A program made the position numbers and the translations under genes. The notes beneath the pieces are model-generated. The model did no database searches and was not told where the DNA came from. It worked only from the letters and a program-made list of their open reading frames with translations. This document shows positions 58,903 through 64,000 of a DNA stretch of 64,000 nt, piece after piece (positions within the stretch are counted from its first letter, which is position 1; each line of letters begins with the position of its first letter). Origin of the DNA: JAJTFA01 sp044351265 (lineage in GTDB: Bacteria > Bacteroidota > Bacteroidia > UKL13-3); the NCBI GenBank assembly GCA_044351265.1, contig JBILGC010000004.1, positions 1 to 64,000 on the forward strand, written 5' to 3'.

Positions 58903-59833
58903 ATTTCATTCGAAAGTAATGAATTTTGATGAATTGGCTCATCAGGTCTATGATTTTCAGTGTAAGGAAAATGCCATTTTTAAGTCTTTTGTTTCTTTGG
59001 TTCCCCCCTCTAATAATTATGTTTTTCTGCCGGTTGATTTTTTTAAGACCCAACAAGTAATCTGCAACGGATATAAGGCAGAAGCTATTTTTTCTAGCAG
59101 TGGTACAACAGGTATGGAGCCTTCAACACATCATGTGGCTTCCTTGGCTGTTTATCAGGAGAGTTTCCTAACTGCATTTCGGCTTTTTTATGGAAACCCA
59201 TCAGATTATTGCATATTGGCATTATTGCCCGGGTATTTGGAACGCAATAATTCCTCACTTGTATATATGACTCAAAAACTTATTGAGCTCAGTGCAAATC
59301 CGCTTAGTGGTTTTTATTTATATGATTTGGAGAAATTATTTGACACACTCATTCAACTTAAAGATAAAAAAGTCATTTTGCTGGGTATAACTTTTGCTTT
59401 ACTTGATTTTGCTGAGCAGTATGCATTTCACAAACCTGACTTAATAATAATGGAAACTGGTGGAATGAAAGGTAGGCGAGATGAAATTACAAGAAACGAA
59501 GTGCATGCAGTTCTTAGAAATGCATTTAGTGTTGAGCACATTCACTCTGAATATGGCATGACGGAATTGTTGAGTCAGGCATATGCTATTAAAGATGGGA
59601 GATTTTTTACCCCACCTTGGATGAAGGTTATAATAACCGATGCAAATGATCCGTTCACAAATTTGGAATTGGGTAAAACAGGAATTATTAATGTGATTGA
59701 TTTGGCCAATATACATTCCTGCTCATTTATTCAAACTGCTGATTTGGGCAAATTGCATTTTGATGGGAGTTTTGAAGTGCTAGGAAGATTGGATAATAGC
59801 GATACGAGAGGTTGCAGCTTGATGTATTTATAA
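58871..59833 (+). CDS. LuxE-like acyl-protein synthetase (adenylate-forming)
   Basis: 320 residues from ATG 58871; ATG 58919 would avoid the overlap with the divergent gene. Adenylate-forming features: FSSSGTTGMEPSTHH (P-loop-like), ELSANPLSGFYLYDLEKL, HSEYGMTELLSQAYAIKDGRF, and FIQTADLGKLHFDG...VLGRLDNSDTRG. This is the LuxE/acyl-protein synthetase family, which activates fatty acids in bioluminescence operons. No luxCDAB or acyl-CoA reductase is nearby; a role in lipid activation or an unknown modification is possible. Confidence 0.85.
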   Translation: MTELPFDLNRIFHSKVMNFDELAHQVYDFQCKENAIFKSFVSLVPPSNNYVFLPVDFFKTQQVICNGYKAEAIFSSSGTTGMEPSTHHVASLAVYQESFLTAFRLFYGNPSDYCILALLPGYLERNNSSLVYMTQKLIELSANPLSGFYLYDLEKLFDTLIQLKDKKVILLGITFALLDFAEQYAFHKPDLIIMETGGMKGRRDEITRNEVHAVLRNAFSVEHIHSEYGMTELLSQAYAIKDGRFFTPPWMKVIITDANDPFTNLELGKTGIINVIDLANIHSCSFIQTADLGKLHFDGSFEVLGRLDNSDTRGCSLMYL

Positions 59834-59842
59834 ATAGAAAAA

Positions 59843-61285
59843 CTAATCGAACATTTGAACACCTGAGCTCCACTGCAACATAATTTTCGCCTTGGCATAT
59901 TTAGCTTTTAGCTCAACAAGTTTAGCCTGTGATTCAATAAGACTTCTTTCTCGCTGATTAACCAGGAACAGAGAACTTTCCCCGTTATCAAATCTGGTTT
60001 CTTCTGCATTTCTGAGGGAGTTGGCATTGTTAACCAAGGTTTGCTGAATGGTAATAAGATTGCCAATGTTTTGCAATTCATTATAAGAAGCAAGAATATT
60101 ATTAACTATTTCTCTTTTTGTGAGTTGCAAATCAAAATCAGTTTGTTTGAGTTTAAAGTTTGTTGCCTGCAGTTTGCCTCTTTCTTTCCGCAGAAACAAG
60201 GAGGAGTAAAAACTTACACCGAATTTATAATTGTTTGCAAAAATATTCTCAACACCATCACTCGCGCCACTGGTATATGATCTGAAAGGGAGGTAATCAA
60301 AAGTTAGGCGTGGCTTTATCATTTCTCTGTTTAGCTTTCTTTCTACTTCAAGCGATGCAATCTTATTATTTAATTTGAGCAATTCAGGATGAATTTGTTG
60401 TGAGCGGCTTACCAAATTTTGTAAAGAATCACTGCTAAGATTATAAAGCTCATTGCCTGCATTGCCGGGTACCACGCCTGGTTTAAGTGCAAGCGGTTCG
60501 TTGCCATCATTCCATAAATAATTAGAGAGCAGTAAACCTGCATTGGCAAAGTCTAGACTGGCTTCCAGTAAAAGTACCTCACGCCTCTTATACTCAATCA
60601 TTGCCTCAACAGAATCAATGGGTTTTTCTTCACCCAATTTAATTCGGTTAATTATAAAGTTCAGTCTATTTTCTGCCAACCGCACATTTACTTGCATTAA
60701 TAAAACCACTTCGTACGACTGCTGCCAGTTCCAGTAATCTTTCGCTGATTGAAGCAAAAGCTTATTAATAACCTTAATCTTCTCGGCTTCGGCCAAATTT
60801 TGCAAAACCTGGGCCTGTCGCAAAGCCGCTCTGCGTGGGTCAAATATTAATCCTTGACCAACGGGCAGGCTTAAACCTGCATAATACAAATCATAACCTT
60901 TATAAGCATTCGAAGTAGGATCATATTTGCTGAGTTCCGGATCAAGGTTTAAACCACTGCTAATTTCCGCACCTGCCTTAATATCAATGCCAATCAATGT
61001 TGGAAGTTTCAACTCAGGAGTAAAATAAGAGAATGAGTTTTGGCTATTACTAGTTTTGTTGCGGTAACTTGCATCAATTACCGGGTCAAATGCACCTCTT
61101 GCAGAGCGCAGTTCTGCCTTGGCTTGTTCGGTAAGCAATCTTGCTTGTTTTGCTATGGGGTGGTAAGCTATAACCTGCCGATAAAATTCCTGAAACGGTA
61201 AAAGTGTTGTATCATTTTGGGCATTGGAATGGAATTGCAGGATGCAGAATAAGACAAGAATTATACCTTTTTTAATTTTACTCAT
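59843..61285 (-). CDS. TolC-family outer-membrane efflux protein
   Basis: 480 residues from ATG 61285. Signal peptide KKGIILVLFCILQFHSNAQ. Two TolC repeats are visible (LTEQAKAELRSARGAFDPVIDASYRN and a later AETRFDNGESSLFLVNQRERSLIESQAKLVELKAKYAKAKIML), with long alpha-helical regions between. It forms the outer-membrane channel for the HlyD-ABC pair. Its start overlaps the stop of the HlyD gene by eight bases, so the operon is translationally coupled. Confidence 0.93.
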   Translation of the reverse strand: MSKIKKGIILVLFCILQFHSNAQNDTTLLPFQEFYRQVIAYHPIAKQARLLTEQAKAELRSARGAFDPVIDASYRNKTSNSQNSFSYFTPELKLPTLIGIDIKAGAEISSGLNLDPELSKYDPTSNAYKGYDLYYAGLSLPVGQGLIFDPRRAALRQAQVLQNLAEAEKIKVINKLLLQSAKDYWNWQQSYEVVLLMQVNVRLAENRLNFIINRIKLGEEKPIDSVEAMIEYKRREVLLLEASLDFANAGLLLSNYLWNDGNEPLALKPGVVPGNAGNELYNLSSDSLQNLVSRSQQIHPELLKLNNKIASLEVERKLNREMIKPRLTFDYLPFRSYTSGASDGVENIFANNYKFGVSFYSSLFLRKERGKLQATNFKLKQTDFDLQLTKREIVNNILASYNELQNIGNLITIQQTLVNNANSLRNAEETRFDNGESSLFLVNQRERSLIESQAKLVELKAKYAKAKIMLQWSSGVQMFD

Positions 61286-62657
61286 CTGCCTTTTTATCCT
61301 CCTTAGTTTTTGAATTGCCACTGCTTACAGATTCAATATTTTTTACCATATCTGGTGGGAAACCATTAAACTGACGCCACAACTCATACCCTAGCATAAC
61401 GTTGTTTAGCATAGCCCAACCATAAACGCCCGAGCCAGCTCTAATTAGTTCCGGCCAAGCCACATCATCAGGGTCAGGTGTAATCAATATTCTGAATTTG
61501 CCATTTGCGCTGTTTACCTTATCAATAACTTTTACCACACCTCCAAATGTTCCAACAGATGCACTAGGCCAGCCGGAGAATACCAACGCAGGCCATCCAT
61601 CAAATTGCACACGCACTTTACAATTTTCATACAATAGGGGGAGGTCAACTGCTTTTACATACAGTTCAACAGCAAGCTTGGCAGTTGCCGGCAAAATGGA
61701 AACCACCTCTTCTCCTTCTTTGATGGTTTCACCAATTCCTGCTTTAAGTGCTTTTACCACAAATCCGTCTTGAGGTGCCCTGATGATATATAAATCACTG
61801 CGAGTTTGAAGATTTGAATATTCAATACGCATTTTTGCAATATCAGCTTGCGATTCAAATAGTGCACCTGCAGTTTCGCTTAGGTCAGACTCTGCCTTTG
61901 AAATTTTATCCAGATAATCTGCCTCTATTGAGTTTAATTCAATCTCGCTATTAATTAGTTCTTGTATGGCAGTATTGTATTTATTTTCTGCTGAAATTAA
62001 TTTAGCCTGTGCCTCTTGGTTTTTGTTGGTTCTATTTTGCAACTCGGTTAATGAAGCCAAGCCCTGATTATAAAGTTTCTCCAAACGGGCAAACTGATCT
62101 TCTGAAAGCTTTTGGTTAAGTTTAGCCGCATCATAATCTGCTTTTTCTGCTTGCACTTTAAACCTAAATTGTTTTACTTTATTCTTAGCTTGCTGAAGTT
62201 TAAAATTCAGGCCAGACTTTAATGCTTCAACCTGATTTTGAAGAGCATTTATTTTTTCCTGTTTTGACTTTACTGCGTCAATTTTATTTTCAATTTGGTT
62301 ATTGGTTCTTGCCAATATTTGCGGGTCGAAGAATTTATCTTTTACTTCTGAGATTATAAGTAGCGTATCACCTTTGTTGACCTGCTGTCCTTCCCTTACA
62401 TTCCATTTTTCTATTCGGCCTGCAAGAATTGAGTTAACTGATTGTGGCCTGTCTTGGGGCATAAATGGTGTAATCTTTCCATATCCCTGAACATTTTGCT
62501 GCCAAGGTAAGAACATACAGGCAATAAGAAAACACAATGTACCCAACATCCAGCGCCTGATAATATTGAATTTACCGGGTGTATTAAGCAATCGAGAAGA
62601 ATATAATTGCTCAATACCTGTTTCATTGTCTAGTTTATTTTCTGATAGGTTCAGCAT
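61278..62657 (-). CDS. HlyD-family membrane fusion (periplasmic adaptor) protein
   Basis: 459 residues. One N-terminal membrane helix (RRWMLGTLCFLIACMFLPW), a biotinyl/lipoyl-like hairpin (ILAGRIEKWNVREGQQVNKGDTLLIIS), a long coiled coil (residues about 120-270), and a second lipoyl half (LYIIRAPQDGFVVKALKAGIGETIKEGEEVVSILP). Links the ABC transporter to TolC. The ABC gene's stop is only two bases before this ATG, so the three genes form one operon. Confidence 0.93.
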   Translation of the reverse strand: MLNLSENKLDNETGIEQLYSSRLLNTPGKFNIIRRWMLGTLCFLIACMFLPWQQNVQGYGKITPFMPQDRPQSVNSILAGRIEKWNVREGQQVNKGDTLLIISEVKDKFFDPQILARTNNQIENKIDAVKSKQEKINALQNQVEALKSGLNFKLQQAKNKVKQFRFKVQAEKADYDAAKLNQKLSEDQFARLEKLYNQGLASLTELQNRTNKNQEAQAKLISAENKYNTAIQELINSEIELNSIEADYLDKISKAESDLSETAGALFESQADIAKMRIEYSNLQTRSDLYIIRAPQDGFVVKALKAGIGETIKEGEEVVSILPATAKLAVELYVKAVDLPLLYENCKVRVQFDGWPALVFSGWPSASVGTFGGVVKVIDKVNSANGKFRILITPDPDDVAWPELIRAGSGVYGWAMLNNVMLGYELWRQFNGFPPDMVKNIESVSSGNSKTKEDKKADE

Positions 62658-62659
62658 GA

Positions 62660-64000
62660 TTATATTCTGTTAAAAATATCTGTGTTGTTTAATTCTTCGA
62701 AGGTGCCAGTTATTAAAATATTACCTTGATCCATCATCACCAAGCGGTCGCATTTTTTCATAATTTCTCGATCGTTGGATATAATGACAATGCCCCATTT
62801 ATTAGATGGGTTAAATAAGTGCTGCAGTATATTTTCTTTTTCATTCTTTTCAGCATTATAAAAGAATTCATCAATTAATAACAGCTTTGGTTTACCTGCT
62901 ATACTCCTTGCAAGCAGTAATTTTTCTTTATTACTTTTAGATAAAACATATCCGCCTGCCTGCAAATGGGTTTTAATACCATTAGGCAATGAAAAAATGA
63001 ATGAATCCAGGTGCACCTTTTTAATTGAATCTAGAATATCTGCAATGCTTATGTCATTTCTGCCAAGGCTTATATTTTGTTCAATTGAACCTTCAAAAAT
63101 ATCCTGATCAGATAGGTTATCGGCAATGGCCGAACGATAAGAATGCAGATTTACTTCATGAAGCGGCATGCCATTAATCATCAAAGATCCGCTGAAATCA
63201 AAATATAATCCGGATAGAATTTTTACCAGTGTGCTTTTGCCCGAGCCGTTATAACCACAGATACAAATCTTTTCACCGGTTTTGAATTCCAAGCTAACAT
63301 TCTCAATAGCCGGTTTTAATGTATCAGGATATGTGTAGGTGATATTACGTAAGGTTAAGTTGAAGTCAGTTTGATTATTTGAGGTTTGTTCTATGCTCAT
63401 ACCTTGATTATGCTCCAATTCAATATCGGTTACATGACCAACTTTATCTGCAGCTGTTATCAGGTCATAAATACTTTCTAGTATAGAGATAAGTTTTTCT
63501 ACAGATGCCAATACCAGCAATATAATAACTTCGGCAGCAACAAATTGTCCAAGGTTAATTTGCTTTTCAACAACCAGGATGCCACCCAAAATAAGTAAAC
63601 CACCGGTAATAAATGTTTTAAACGCAATAATGGCTTTAAACTGTTTTACCAGTATTTTAAAATGAGCTTGCCTATATTTTAGATACTGATCTAATAGTTT
63701 ATCTGTTTTATACATTGGCAAGGGTGTGCTGCCTGCCAGTTTAAATGTATTCATAGAGCGGGCGAGTTCCTCTAGCCAGTAGGCTACTTTATATTTATAC
63801 TTGGAGGCATTCAAATTGGTCTCAATAGCTTTTGGACCTGTGCTGTAAAAAATAACTACAATTAGAGCCACAATCAATATACCGAAAAATATAAATAATG
63901 GGTGGTAAAGTGATAACAACAGCAGTCCAAAAATAATCTGTACCCCTGCTGTACTTAGATCAATTAAAATCTTAGGGAGAGATTTCTGAATGGCCATGAT
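62660..64000 (-). CDS. ABC transporter with degenerate signature and H-loop (5' end outside window)
   Basis: The frame is open to the window edge, so the N-terminus is missing; an internal Met at 63997 is not the start. Four hydrophobic segments remain of the membrane domain. The nucleotide-binding domain has a good Walker A (CGYNGSGKSTLVK) and Walker B (LLLIDEF), but the LSGGQ signature reads LSKSN, the Q-loop is weak (LSDQDIF), and the H-loop His is Asn (IISNDRE). It could export with reduced ATPase, or pair with a second NBD outside the window. It forms a tripartite system with HlyD and TolC here. Confidence 0.88.
   Translation of the reverse strand: MMAIQKSLPKILIDLSTAGVQIIFGLLLLSLYHPLFIFFGILIVALIVVIFYSTGPKAIETNLNASKYKYKVAYWLEELARSMNTFKLAGSTPLPMYKTDKLLDQYLKYRQAHFKILVKQFKAIIAFKTFITGGLLILGGILVVEKQINLGQFVAAEVIILLVLASVEKLISILESIYDLITAADKVGHVTDIELEHNQGMSIEQTSNNQTDFNLTLRNITYTYPDTLKPAIENVSLEFKTGEKICICGYNGSGKSTLVKILSGLYFDFSGSLMINGMPLHEVNLHSYRSAIADNLSDQDIFEGSIEQNISLGRNDISIADILDSIKKVHLDSFIFSLPNGIKTHLQAGGYVLSKSNKEKLLLARSIAGKPKLLLIDEFFYNAEKNEKENILQHLFNPSNKWGIVIISNDREIMKKCDRLVMMDQGNILITGTFEELNNTDIFNRI

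Noticed and set aside
58871..59833. Bioluminescence operon
   Set aside because: Only the LuxE-like gene is present; no luxA/B luciferase, luxC reductase or luxD.

Overview
The window looks like a chromosomal segment of a Bacteroidota bacterium, probably Chitinophagales/Sphingobacteriales-like. The evidence is: type IX secretion/gliding-associated proteins (a GldB-like lipoprotein, PorT-like and PorV/PorQ-like outer-membrane barrels, a subtilase with a T9SS sorting domain), many Bacteroidota lipoproteins, bacilliredoxin, an OlsF-like fusion acyltransferase, a Lys/Ala-rich H1-like protein, almost no Shine-Dalgarno sequences, and promoters of the Bacteroidota type (TTTG, about 19 bp, TAnnTTTG). 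The sequence is AT-rich and densely packed. I see no prophage, insertion sequence, integron or CRISPR array, so this is mostly core genome.

Layout. 1-6.7 kb: partial Mrp, MarR-YceI pair, SDR, alkyltransferase-like protein, ComM-like ATPase and a DUF255 thioredoxin-domain protein. 7.2-14.5 kb: recA, an FAD oxidoreductase, an amino-acid permease, bacilliredoxin, S-adenosylhomocysteinase and a Pif1-like helicase, several with clear terminators. 14.6-22.5 kb: a 30-residue membrane protein, thioesterase, glycosyltransferase, GldB, PorT-like barrel, NAD synthetase, AsmA-like protein. 22.6-31.6 kb: tRNA-Val, two lipoproteins, a secreted subtilase, tRNA-Cys, YqgE, PdxH, a WecA/MraY-type transferase, RdgB, IlvE and a WYL regulator. 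31.6-38.8 kb: EttA, DUF1003, nucleoside phosphorylase, Nudix, two barrel proteins, an AcpH-like protein, a previously untracked 50-residue lipoprotein and the H1-like protein. 39.2-45.1 kb: CinA, a 2-oxoacid dehydrogenase E2, a basic lipoprotein, DUF58 and OlsF. 45.1-50.8 kb (minus strand): a Trp/Asn-repeat lipoprotein, FadL-like barrel, patatin and two LPP20-like lipoproteins, which look like a cell-envelope cluster. 50.9-57 kb: ProS, DHFR, an isoprenylcysteine-methyltransferase-like protein and the three-gene PntAB transhydrogenase. 57-64 kb: a histone-deacetylase-family protein, a small Lys-then-Asp/Glu protein, a lipoprotein, a LuxE-like adenylate-forming enzyme, and a TolC-HlyD-ABC export operon running off the window end.

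Themes. The envelope is the main one: lipoproteins, outer-membrane barrels, T9SS cargo, membrane lipid synthesis and an exporter. Redox and cofactor metabolism is the second (bacilliredoxin, PntAB, NadE, PdxH, DHFR, AhcY). The least explained items are the Trp/Asn nonapeptide-repeat lipoprotein, the ABC protein with degenerate signature and H-loop, the orphan LuxE-like enzyme, the tiny membrane protein with a perfect 14-bp inverted repeat over its 3' end, and the two small charged proteins with near-ideal promoters. I did not find a clear-cut new multi-gene system.
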